Below, in pieces: positions 54,415 through 64,000 of a DNA stretch of 64,000 bases. The notes below the pieces were generated by a model, which was given only the letters and a program-made list of their open reading frames with translations, made no database searches and was not told the origin of the DNA. The stretch is from assembly GCF_010015585.1 (NCBI RefSeq), contig NW_022985069.1:1302428-1366427 (forward strand). Reading direction: 5' to 3'. The position numbers and the translations under genes are program-made. The first letter of the stretch is position 1, and each line of letters begins with the position of its first letter. Source of the stretch: Eremomyces bilateralis CBS 781.70. Lineage: Eukaryota > Ascomycota > Dothideomycetes > Eremomycetales > Eremomycetaceae.

Positions 54415-56540
54415 GGTGGTGGGGGGGAAGGAGAAGGGGAGCATAGGGTGGGTGGTAGTGGGGGGGTGATGGTGGGAGATTGAGGGTTGAAGAGGGAGGC
54501 AAAGGTGGTCTTCGGAATTGACTTTGAAGATTAGATGATATATGATGGAGCAATGTTCAAACTAGAGATGGAATTGCTGCATTGAAGTGATTGTCTACTC
54601 TACACGACTTTAATATGAAAACATTCCTGTAGGAGTCTCGATGTCATTCGAGCGGGTGGATGACCCCGGGGCCTGGGGGAAGCCTATGACGCAACTCCCT
54701 GGTGGGCTGGATTAGGTACGTACCCACGCTGTTTCCGAGCACTAGTGAAATCAATAATCATAGACTCGGATGGTTTAATTCTAGAGATGGAAAGGTCTTG
54801 ATATATGAGAAAGAAGGGAAAAAGGAATGGAAGATAGATGGAAGGATAAAGGATGAATACGAGATATTAGGTACCCATGCTCCACACCCCCAAGGTGCGT
54901 ACTATGCGACTCGGTTGCCGCCAGCTCCTTATCCAAGGGCACTGAGTTACCTGTTGATTATAGTGAGGTACACCTTGGCATATGAAGGAGAGACTGGAGA
55001 GGATAAGAAATCGAGACGTCTATGAGCCGACTTGGAGTCGAGAAGCCTCAAGGAGAGAAGGCGTTCTTCAAAGCATGAGAATGGTCGATTAACTTAGCAC
55101 CCCACCACAGGAAATGAGGGAAGCCTATCCAAGGGGAATGAGAAATCCCAATCTATTTTTAAGCATTTACCGGTTCATTGGGATGGCAATACCGTTGTTG
55201 ATGACGAATGAACAATGAACCAGAATGATGATGCCAGCCTCGTTGTCGTCGTTGATGAGAGAGAGCTCCCTGTAATTATTAGTGAAATGAGGTGCTGGTA
55301 CATACTACGCCGTGAGAGAGACGAAATCCATCCTATCATCGGCCAGGATATATCCAGTTCTTATTTCGTATGCTGCTCCATCTTTCTTTGACTCCTTAGG
55401 CTCATTAGGACTGGGAACCTTGGGTAGGTACTTCGATGGCTGACCGTTAAGCCACCCAAAGCCCATTTCTGCCCATCCTACTCCGCCCATCCACTCTTAT
55501 ATAAGCCCGAATCGATGCCAAAAATGCCAACTTTTTTGCCTTCATCTGCAAGTCATCTGCAAGTCATCCGTATTATTGTCTATTTATCCTCGACCCATCA
55601 TCCTTCGATGTGTCGTGAGTCTGTGTCTCTTTGAGAGTCTAATATCTGCTATTCGGATGTACCTCCTCTAACCACCACCACCACCACCACTTACAATTGG
55701 TACAGACTACAGTAGCCAACCCTCCCTCACATCCTCTCCACTCTTCTCTCACTCTCATTCTCCCTCTCTCCTCCGTCTAATCTTCCACCTTCAGTCAGCG
55801 GATCCGACGATTCTCCGACTCTCCGCCCGTCGTTGCAATACTTCTCCATCATACGGAGCCCGATACTCTCTACACTAATCTCGACCTCGTACTTGGTTGT
55901 CACACCTCGTATTCATTCGCTTCACTTCGGCAAACTCCTCCCTCTTCCTCTCGTTGACAGGACCGTCGAAACTCTAAGTCCCCCGTCGCGTCGGCGCGTT
56001 CAACCTAATTCCTGCACCCTTCGTTTCACCTCATTTCGGAAACGAGCCACCAACCAACTCGTCCAACAGTCGCTCTCCTTTGCTTTGCGCGCGTGCTTCC
56101 CACTCAACCCACGCATCTGGCGTACCTTGACGACGCAAAATCCGGTTTGTATCGTTGGATCTCGTCCGCTGCGACCGGTTGGCTCTCATCGCTCATCGCT
56201 CATCGCTCATCGCTCATCGCCGCGCATCGCATCGCATCCCTCAGTCGCTCGCTGAGAAAACTGGGAACCACGATCGACACCACGACTCTTCTAACCAAAC
56301 TCCCTCCGACTTATCGCTCCCTGGTCGACTTCCCACTTAATACCAATCCTCCCAAATCCGGCCCAGATTCTCGATTCGTGGTCTCCGGAGTCCTTCGCGC
56401 AATCGCCTAATTAAATCCATTCCCCTTCCGTCGATTTTCCACCCGGCCGAGCAACGGAACCGTGGAAACACAACCATTCGTGAATCCTTTCGTCTCGAGA
56501 TATCCGTCGATACTTGCCTTGGACAAGGAGAAATATCGCG
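54415..56540. other. 2.1-kb region upstream of RhoGAP
   Basis: Probably promoters of both flanking genes and a long RhoGAP leader. Contains a CCA run at about 55671-55692, a direct repeat of CATCTGCAAGT near 55545, and five copies of CTCATCG at 56185-56219. Several plus-strand ORFs up to 140 codons lie at 55833-56410 but show no domain and read like pyrimidine-rich leader. Confidence 0.45.
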
Positions 56541-59396
56541 ATGGCGACGCAGCGCGCCAGAGCGGAGCCGTTCCCGGCTCACGCTGCAGAGGTGGCGACG
56601 TCAAAGAGGGATCTGGCGTCGTGGTGGAAGAATTTCAAACGAGGTGACAGGAAGAGAGAAGACGAGAAGGGTGAGTTTAGAGACGGTGCTTCATTTACAT
56701 CGTCCAGTTACCCGCATGATGGGCACCTCGAATCTTGCGATCCACGAGCTAACATTTCTCGCGCAGAACCACTACCGCCACAGTCGGGCATTTTCGGTGT
56801 TCCATTACAGACGAGTATTCGATATGCGAATGTTGCCATCTCACTATACGATGCGGAAGGGCGGAGTTATATCTATGGATATGTGCCAATCGTCGTGGCG
56901 AAATGCGGAGTGTTCCTCAAAGAGAAAGGTACGGGATCCATACGGCTCACATCCAGTCCGAATCACTGACTCGTCGCAGCAACCGATGTGGAGGGCATCT
57001 TCCGACTCAGCGGCTCCGAGAAACGAATCAAGGAACTGCGCAACACATTCAACAGTCCAGACCGATACGGCAAAGGCTTGGACTGGACCGGATATACCGT
57101 CCACGACGCGGCGAACATTCTTCGACGTTACTTCAATCAATTGCCGGAGCCGATAATACCCCTTGATTTTTACGACAAGTTCCGCGATCCGTTGCGAAAC
57201 CATCAAGCGCAAGCCGTAGGCGAAATCGATGGCCAGAACCCGACAGTGGGCGAATTCGAGGTGAGTGCAGCGATCCGAAGATATCAGCAGCTGATCACGG
57301 AACTACCACCGCTGAATCGCCAATTGCTGCTGTACATCCTCGATCTCCTGGCCGTGTTCGCCTCGAAATCCGATCTGAATAAGATGACGACGCCGAACCT
57401 CTCCGCCATTTTCCAGCCCGGCATCTTGTCTCATCCGGCGCACGACATGTCCCCGTCCGAATACCGTCTCAGCCAGGATATCCTGATCTTTCTGATCGAG
57501 AAGCAGGATCACTTCCTGATCGGCATGCAAGGGACGGCGGCGGACGAGAAGACCGTGCAGGAAGTCGAAAGCGGTCCGCCGACCCCATCGGTGAAGGGAT
57601 CGACTCCTCGACATTCCAAAGGGGGGCTTATCGCCAGATCGGCGTCGAACTCGAGCGCCGGCGCAGATAGCGTCCGCAAGTTCGGCGGTGCCCGGAGGAA
57701 CGTCTCAGTATCATCACGACATTCCCGAAATTCCATAGTTGTTGCAAGTCCCGTCTCCCCGAATTTCGGGACGTCAACGCCAACCGGCGGCGTTCATCGA
57801 GCAAACACGGTCCCGACCAAAAAGTCGCCAGGATTGCCATCCACCGCGTTCGGCAGAGACGCAGCCTCCCCCTCCCCGAACACGGTTGCGAAAACGCAGG
57901 CGACTCTCTCACCTCCGCAAGAGCACCTCTCCCCAATGCATCCGGCACCATCTGGCATCACGCCTACCTTCACTGAGGATACCGACACCCTCCCTGCTCC
58001 TGCTCTGCAGACTCAACATGCAGTAACCCCAGTTCCTATCTCACCGGAGACACCCAGCAAAGACACCCATCTCCATCCCCCCTTTTCCGGCTCACCCTCC
58101 CACCCCGGCGAACCGTCCTCCCGCAACCACCCTGCCAAATCCCTCACTGCCATGTTCAAACCCTCCTCCTCCGACCCCGCCAAAGAACCTGCCCGCCGCC
58201 CCAACAAGCTGCAAAAGCGCCGCGTCGCCGGCAGCCCCAGCCGCAGCACCAACAGCTCCACGCAATCCCTCACCAGCCCCAACGCAGTCGCCGTCGCTAG
58301 CACCGTCGCCAGTTCCGACGCCGATCCGCAGTCCCCCCTCCCTCCCGTCCAGGTCCTCGACCGTGACTCGTTACATCCCAGCATGTTGGACGTCACCCCG
58401 GCGAAAAGCGCGCCGAAGCACGGCGCCAACCTGACCATCTCGCCGACCACCTCGTTTCGCTCGCACTCGACGGTGACGGACCATGATGAGCACGAAGGCG
58501 CGCAGGAGGAGCCGACGACGCCGGGGGTGGCAGGGGAGGAGGAGAGGCGGAGACGGCGGTGGCGGCCGTTTAAGTCGGATAAGGAGAGGGAGGAGGAGAG
58601 GTTACACCCGTCGTCTCCGCCGAGGGCCGGTGGGATGCAACAGTATCCACAGCAGCAACCGCAGCAGCCGCTCCAGTCGCATCCGCAGCCGCTCCAGCAG
58701 CATCCCCAGCAGCCCCAGCAACAGCCGCTCAGTCCTTCCCCGTACGGCGTGAACCCAGCCGCCGGCTGGAGCGGGACCAGCGTGCATAGCAACTCCGCCC
58801 CCGCGCATCCCTCCCCGCTCACCCAACCGCCCGCGACCGTGCCGCGACCTGATCCGCCGGTCGCAGCGCAGCCTGCACCAGCGCCGAATGTCGCGGGGGA
58901 TGCGTCGTCTACTGCGTTGATCAGTCTGGTACCGGGGCCAGACACATTGCTACCAGCACCAGAATCAGAATCAGCGGTAGGGTCAGCACCAGCTCCTGCT
59001 GTTGATGTTGCTGCGCCCTTCCAACCCCCCACCACCGCCCCACCCACCGACCTCAACCCCCCTCCTAACACCTTATCCGACCACCCACCCCCCGACCCGC
59101 GCCCAACCGACCCCAAAGATGAAAGCTCCCGGGACGGCGAAAAGGGCGACAAGCGCGGTCCTCTCGGCTGGATGCGAGGCAAGCTCGCAGAGCACAAGGA
59201 GCGGCAGGCGGATCGGGCGCGGGCGAAGTCGCCGGAGGGGCAGCGGGGGGAGAGCATCGCGAGCGGGAGTGGGAGTGGGAGTGGGGAAGCGGAGGGGATG
59301 GGGGTGGGGGGGAGTATGCAGAGTTTGGGAGGAGTGGTGGAGGAGGGGGGGAGGAGTGGGAGTGTAGGGAGGGGGGAAGGTGTGAAGGGGTTGTGA
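56541..59396 (+). CDS. Rho GTPase-activating protein (Sac7/Rga type)
   Basis: Accelerates GTP hydrolysis by Rho/Cdc42 GTPases, at sites of polar growth or wall stress. Exons 56541-56670, 56767-56928 and 56980-59396; introns of 96 and 51 nt, GT-AG; 902 aa. The RhoGAP domain lies at about residues 50-240: FGVPLQTSIRYANVAI, the arginine finger in EGIFRLSGSEKRIKEL (about residue 106), YTVHDAANILRRYFNQLPEP, LPPLNRQLLLYILDLLAVFA and KMTTPNLSAIFQPGIL. The N-terminus has ASWWKNFKRG, a motif seen before the GAP domain of fungal Sac7-like proteins. The remaining 650 residues are disordered, S/P-rich, with a Q/P repeat region near residue 590 and a final K/R/E helix. Confidence 0.92.
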
Positions 59397-59951
59397 GGGT
59401 GATGGAAGGGAAGGAGAATTCGATTTTGGAGTTTCGACGGCATGGGGGTCGGTGGTTTGGTGTTTGGGGTACATATCGTAGCGGTGGACGTTTCGTCAGC
59501 CTGGCGTGGTCTGGCGTGTGCATGGATTGGTTCTGTTTAATGTGTATGGTTTGGAGACTTTTACGCTCGAGATCGAGACTTCTTGGTTGGATGCGATGGT
59601 GGTCTCGGGGATAAATAGTGGATTCGTGGGTTTTCCCATTTCTGTGTCTTGACTGCAGTGTTGAGCGGATCTATGTATGTAAATCTGAAGATGAAGAGGT
59701 GGGTGTATCAACACCACCAATTGAACCAGTGATTCCTTCCATCTATTTTCAATATCTTCACTTCATTTGACCGATCTACGACGAAGATATCAACTATATA
59801 TCACAGCTGGATATCATTAACTATAATATTTTGAATCGCATGAGCAAACCCCACCACTAACACCCCATCCATCTCCATCCCCATAGACCACACATCCCAT
59901 CCCATCTACTGCCCTCCCCAGCCATAATCTCCAACTCCATCACCAACCACA
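59397..59951. other. Intergenic region
   Basis: 555 bp between the RhoGAP stop and NAA20 start, same strand. No feature seen beyond flanks. Confidence 0.5.
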
Positions 59952-60923
59952 ATGGCCTCCGTCCGTCCCATGGTCGCCTCCGACCTCTTCAAACTCAGTA
60001 CCTGCAACCTCGACCACCTCACCGAGACGTACGGCGTGAATTTCTACCTGGACTACCTCACCAAATGGCCGGAGCTGTGTCGGGTGCTGGAGGGACAGGA
60101 TGGGCAGATTGAAGGATATAGTAAGCGTTGAATTGGTTTTCCACTTGGGGTTTAATCAGTTATTGGATTTATTGAGTCTCGTTTTAGCGTCGTCTTTGAT
60201 TTTCTCGTATCTTTCGTGCGCGCGTCGTTCTGATTCTTATACAAAAAATCCATATAAAAAGAGAAGCAAAGAAATCCGCAACATCTCCCCTACCTCCTCC
60301 CTGCTATCTTCCAACATAATCTTCCCTCATACATATATCTCATCCCATCCACCAGCTAACCCCCCCTCCCTCCACAGTCCTCGGCAAACTCGAAGCCTCC
60401 CCCTATCCCCCACCCCACCCCCCCTATGACCCGTCCACCAACCCCAACCCAAACTACCTCCCGTGGCACGGGCACATCACGGCGTTGACAGTGGCCCCCG
60501 GGGCGCGGCGGCTGCGGTATGCGACGAAGCTGACGGAGAGCCTGGAGCGACAGAGCGAGGCGGCGGAGGCGTGGTTCGTGGATTTGTTTGTCAGGGAGGA
60601 GAATCGGAGTGCGCAGGAGCTGTATCGGAAGATGGGGTGAGTGGGTGCGGTTACTTTTGTGATTTTGTGGGTGGTTGCGGTTGCTGGTGGTTGGTCTCAT
60701 GTTGATACGCGGGAGTGAAAGCAGTTGATGGGGGGGGGGATCGCGCGAACACGATCGTGATGCTAACGGGCGTAGGTACTCGGTCTATAGGCGAGTGGTG
60801 GGGTACTACAATGATGATGCCGATGCATTTGACATGCGGAAACCGCTGTCGAGGGATAAGGGCCAGAAACACGTTCGAGCGAACGGGGAGAACATCCATG
60901 TGGATCCGTCCGAGGTGTGGTGA
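59952..60923 (+). CDS. NAA20: N-terminal acetyltransferase B catalytic subunit NAA20
   Basis: GNAT-fold enzyme of NatB that acetylates N-terminal Met-Asp/Glu/Asn, on ribosomes with Naa25. Exons 59952-60120, 60378-60636 and 60776-60923; introns of 257 and 139 nt; 191 aa. Conserved start: RPMVASDLFKLSTCNLDHLTETY and NFYLDYLTKWPELC. The acetyl-CoA core reads WHGHITALTVAPGARRLRYA: the usual R/Q-R-x-G-x-G/A loop has Arg in place of the first Gly (RRLRYA instead of RRLGLA). FVDLFVREENRSAQELYRKMGYSVYRRVVGYY then follows, with the tail DDADAFDMRKPLSRDKG and HVDPSEVW, typical of NAA20. An insert of about 15 residues (YPPPHPPYDPSTNPNPNY) precedes the core. Confidence 0.93.
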
Positions 60924-61300
60924 GAGGAGAGGCTCCACGCAAGGCGTCAAACCGATCACGGTCATTTTAATGCCATTCTATCATCGTGTGGGATATATAT
61001 GAAAGCGAATGGGCGGCGCAGGAAAGCTTCTCTGGCTTGGGAGGTCGGTTTGGGGATGGGTCGATGGCGAACGAAGAACGGTCAACACATAGGATCAAGC
61101 AGGATTAGAACAGAGGACTTCAGATAGCAGCACAATAAAGTTTTATGATTAGATAACCCTTTGACTCATTGCATGGCCTATTTCCGTCCCGAGGATTCGT
61201 GTAGTGTGCTCCAGGAGGCTATCTTGACTCATTGTCTAGGTATTGAATGTAGCTGGACTGATGGTTGAAGCCATATGAGTCTCTGCTAGACAGCCATATT
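60924..61300. other. Intergenic region left of the MITE
   Basis: 377 bp; ends with GCCATATT (61293-61300), the left target-site copy of the adjacent element. Confidence 0.5.
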
Positions 61301-61801
61301 TAGGGCTGGACACGAATATTCGACTATTCGTATTCGTACGAATATTCGTAGTCGAATACGAATAAAATTTAGAATTTCCGCTTACTAATATTCGTACGAA
61401 TAATATTCGCATTATTCGTAATTATTCGTAATTATTCGTAATTATTCGTCCATCTCTGAAGCTATTTCCATGTATCTCGCATCGGAGAGATGGTCGACAG
61501 AGAGCTTTGAGCTGGGGTCACTTGGCTTGCTGAATCGTCAGGAGTGATCAATTCGACGCTATTGATATGCTTTGTATCTCTTAGAGCTCAAATCCTCCAC
61601 ATCGTGTTCGGGTAAACAAAAGTCGCGACTGCTGGGCATTCACTCATTGGCTCGGCTTTTGCCGAATAAGTCTTGGCATTATTTACGAATATTCGCGAAT
61701 AATACGAATAAAACGTCTCAAAACTTAGTCGAATACGAATAATCGTTCAAGAGGAAAAGTCGAATACGAATAGCCAAAATCCTTATTCGTGTCCAGCCCT
61801 A
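61301..61801. mobile_element. hAT-type miniature inverted-repeat transposable element (MITE), 501 bp
   Basis: Begins TAGGGCTGGACACGAATA and ends with its exact 18-bp inverse complement. It is flanked by a direct 8-bp duplication GCCATATT (61293-61300 and 61802-61809). Eight-base target duplications and a TAGGGCTGG-type end are the signature of the hAT superfamily. Subterminal copies of CTATTCGTATTCG occur inverted near both ends. The interior is packed with ATTCG words, including four adjacent ATTATTCGTA units at 61411-61449. No transposase ORF, so it is non-autonomous. Perfect ends and perfect duplications suggest recent insertion. Confidence 0.9.
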
Positions 61802-62175
61802 GCCATATTCATAAATCACGTCGCTCCATTCCATCATTCTTGTCGGTTAACTAAACTCAGTATTAAGCCAACTTGCACTGGTGGTGACTGTAGTGTCGAG
61901 TGTAGTGGTGAGTGGTGAGATGTGGCGTCGCAACGATTCGCTGGGATTCGGTTATGCGACCGCCGCACAGACCATCACCACAACGGCTGACTAACCACAC
62001 GGCTAGCGAATTTCTGCAACTCCTCATTTGACATCTGGACACCGCCCAATTTCTACAATTTCCCTCCTCAGGACCGTCATCCGCACCACAGCTCCATCGA
62101 TACTTCATCCACCCGACCGATATACCAATTTCCAATTCAAAAGCGAAGTAATCGAAAGATCTACCAGCTGTCAAG
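61802..62175. other. Promoter/leader region of eS27
   Basis: 374 bp starting with the right target-site copy of the MITE. Contains GGTGACTG near 61881, one base off the HomolD-like element of ribosomal-protein promoters in some fungi. The MITE therefore sits only about 375 bp upstream of the eS27 ATG. Confidence 0.4.
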
Positions 62176-62705
<530 letters not shown>

Positions 62706-63385
62706 ATGTGCGAAGTCATGGTTGAATGAGCTTCGGGTGGCGGAGGCGCAATAGACGAGGCGATTACGGACGACCGCAAAAGCGAAACCACTTGTGGATA
62801 CCTCGAGAGCAATGGGCAAAACATCATCACGCAAATTCGGGAATACATCTTTGCATGATCGTTATTCGGTGGGGGAACACACCATGATGCATTTCCATGA
62901 GCGTCGTTTTGGGCGTAATGACGGAAATGTTATGTACCATTATGGGACGACGCTATGCCAGGCCCATTATTATTATCATTAAGTTCAGTGAGGTTCGATG
63001 GTATTAGGGATCGGGAAAAGTCAAGATGAACAAACCAATGTTCTGGATCTCCTGCAAGTGGATCGTGATAGTGATATCAGCGTTGACAATATATGCTTCG
63101 TCAAGCCGGAACACTCGCCCAACGTCATGCAATGCAATATTGATAACCTAGTTCATCTACCAGTATCGATCATTGAAGTCATATTCCCAGCTTTTGTAAC
63201 TGAACCTGAATCCGGTGTATTATTAGACTCGTGTCCTATGAATCCGGAACACATATCACGTGACTGTCTCGTCCAAGGCTTCCACTCTTTCTCTCACGAT
63301 CCAGATATCCAAACATTTCAACCCGTCATAAGGAATCGTCCAAACCGATAATCTCACCAGCGACAGAAACGCCTTCCATATCAAC
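62706..63385. other. Intergenic region
   Basis: 680 bp between eS27 and Dim1. A plus-strand ORF (62998-63351) has no domain; the stretch contains a CACGTGAC core near 63258. Likely Dim1 promoter. Confidence 0.4.
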
Positions 63386-63881
63386 ATGGGTTCCGTCGTC
63401 CTCCCCCATCTCGTCAGCGGCTGGCACGTCGACCAAGCCATCCTCAGCGAAGAAGAACGTCTCGTGGTGATCCGCTTCGGCCGTGATTGGGACCCCGACT
63501 GCATGCGGCAGGACGAGATGCTCTACCGGATCGCCGACCGTGTGAAGAACTTCGCGGTGATCTACCTCTGCGACATCGACCAGGTGCCGGACTTCAGCAA
63601 CATGTACGAGCTGTACGACCCGATGACGATCATGTTCTTCTGGCGGAACAAGCACATGATGTGTGATTTTGGGACAGGGAATAATAATAAGTTGAATTGG
63701 GTGCTAGAGGATAAGCAGGAGTTGATCGATATCATCGAGACGATTTATCGAGGGGCGAAGAAGGGGAGAGGTTTGGTAGTTAGTCCGAAGGGTACGTGAT
63801 TGGATTTCCTTCGTCGATATGCCGGCCTTGGAGCAGGATGCTAACTAGGATATAGACTATTCCACACGATATAGATACTAG
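63386..63881 (+). CDS. DIB1: U5 snRNP 15-kDa protein Dim1/Dib1 (thioredoxin-like)
   Basis: Thioredoxin-fold protein of the U4/U6.U5 tri-snRNP, essential for pre-mRNA splicing in yeasts. Exons 63386-63791 and 63856-63881, 64-nt GTACGT..TAG intron; 143 aa, matching the highly conserved family. Sequence blocks: GSVVLPHLVSGWHVDQAILS, LVVIRFGRDWDPDCMRQDEM, the NFAVIYLCDIDQVPDFSNMY strand, PMTIMFFWRNKHMMCDFGTG, and NNKLNWVLEDKQELIDIIET, then RGAKKGRGLVVSPKDYSTRYRY. The position of the thioredoxin CxxC is DPDC with only one Cys, normal for Dim1. The last exon encodes only eight residues plus part of a split codon. With CWC22 in the same window this is the second spliceosome gene. Confidence 0.97.
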
Positions 63882-64000
63882 AGACACCCTCTCCATCTCT
63901 GGATATCCGATTCCTCAACGTTACGCAGTTACGCAGTGCCGGGGGGGCAGAGGACATGGGTTCACGCATGGCGCGATTGGCGTTCTGAAGTCTTAAGTAT

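Noticed and set aside
58013-59443. 476-codon minus-strand ORF over the RhoGAP C-terminal half
   Set aside because: It is the antisense shadow of a GC-rich S/P/A coding region; composition (Gly, Ser, Ala, Arg) mirrors the sense codons and no domain is present.
62998-63351. 117-codon plus-strand ORF upstream of Dim1
   Set aside because: No domain and ends 35 bases before the Dim1 ATG; more likely promoter sequence.

Overview
This window looks like nuclear DNA of a filamentous ascomycete (Pezizomycotina). Support: genes are split by many short GT-AG introns, mostly 45-60 nt; the encoded set is fungal (PAN1, VAC8, GPC1, a SUR7/PalI-type protein, Ase1, a fungal cytochrome b5-fusion sphingolipid desaturase); most intergenic stretches are 0.3-3 kb; and coding sequence is GC-rich at third positions. 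I cannot name the genus. All splice joins below were made by hand from GT/AG sites, reading-frame phase and family knowledge. They have not been checked against transcripts.

Layout. 0-6.2 kb: PAN1 (minus strand, 3' end cut by the window edge), a small coiled-coil protein, and a short-chain dehydrogenase. 6.2-9.3 kb: gene-poor and accessory in character, with an array of ~100-bp tandem repeats running into a lineage-type ORF. 9.3-15.3 kb: a SUR7/PalI-like four-TM protein converging on VAC8, then a long divergent intergenic region. 15.3-20.5 kb: an 856-aa Ser/Thr kinase with its catalytic domain split by low-complexity inserts, then GPC1. 21.2-30 kb: cohesin SMC1 and splicing factor CWC22 (convergent), DPM2, and a secreted GlcG/HbpS-like protein. 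30-34 kb: an AT-rich stretch with an intron-bearing tRNA-Tyr, then a large one-TM protein of unknown function. 34.4-40.4 kb: an SLC1/DAACS-type symporter and the MAP65 protein Ase1. 40.4-46.9 kb: two gene-poor stretches around a sphingolipid delta-8 desaturase. 46.9-56.5 kb: an unnamed disordered protein, RRP46, a replication-foci-domain (RFTS) protein with no methyltransferase domain, and a small two-exon membrane-associated protein. 56.5-64 kb: a RhoGAP, NAA20 (NatB), a complete-looking hAT-type MITE with 8-bp target duplications, ribosomal protein eS27 and the U5 snRNP protein Dim1/Dib1.

There is no operon-like or biosynthetic cluster. Most genes are housekeeping: endocytosis and actin (PAN1), vacuole (VAC8), phospholipid and sphingolipid metabolism (GPC1, desaturase), chromosome structure (SMC1, Ase1, RFTS protein), and RNA metabolism (CWC22, RRP46, Dim1). 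I did not find a convincing wholly new system. The items most worth a second look are the RFTS protein (possible CLRC/Raf2-type heterochromatin factor), the repeat-linked ORF at 7-8.3 kb, the MITE at 61.3 kb, the VAC8 without the expected N-myristoylation glycine, NAA20 with an altered acetyl-CoA loop, and two genes whose first coding exon is only the ATG.
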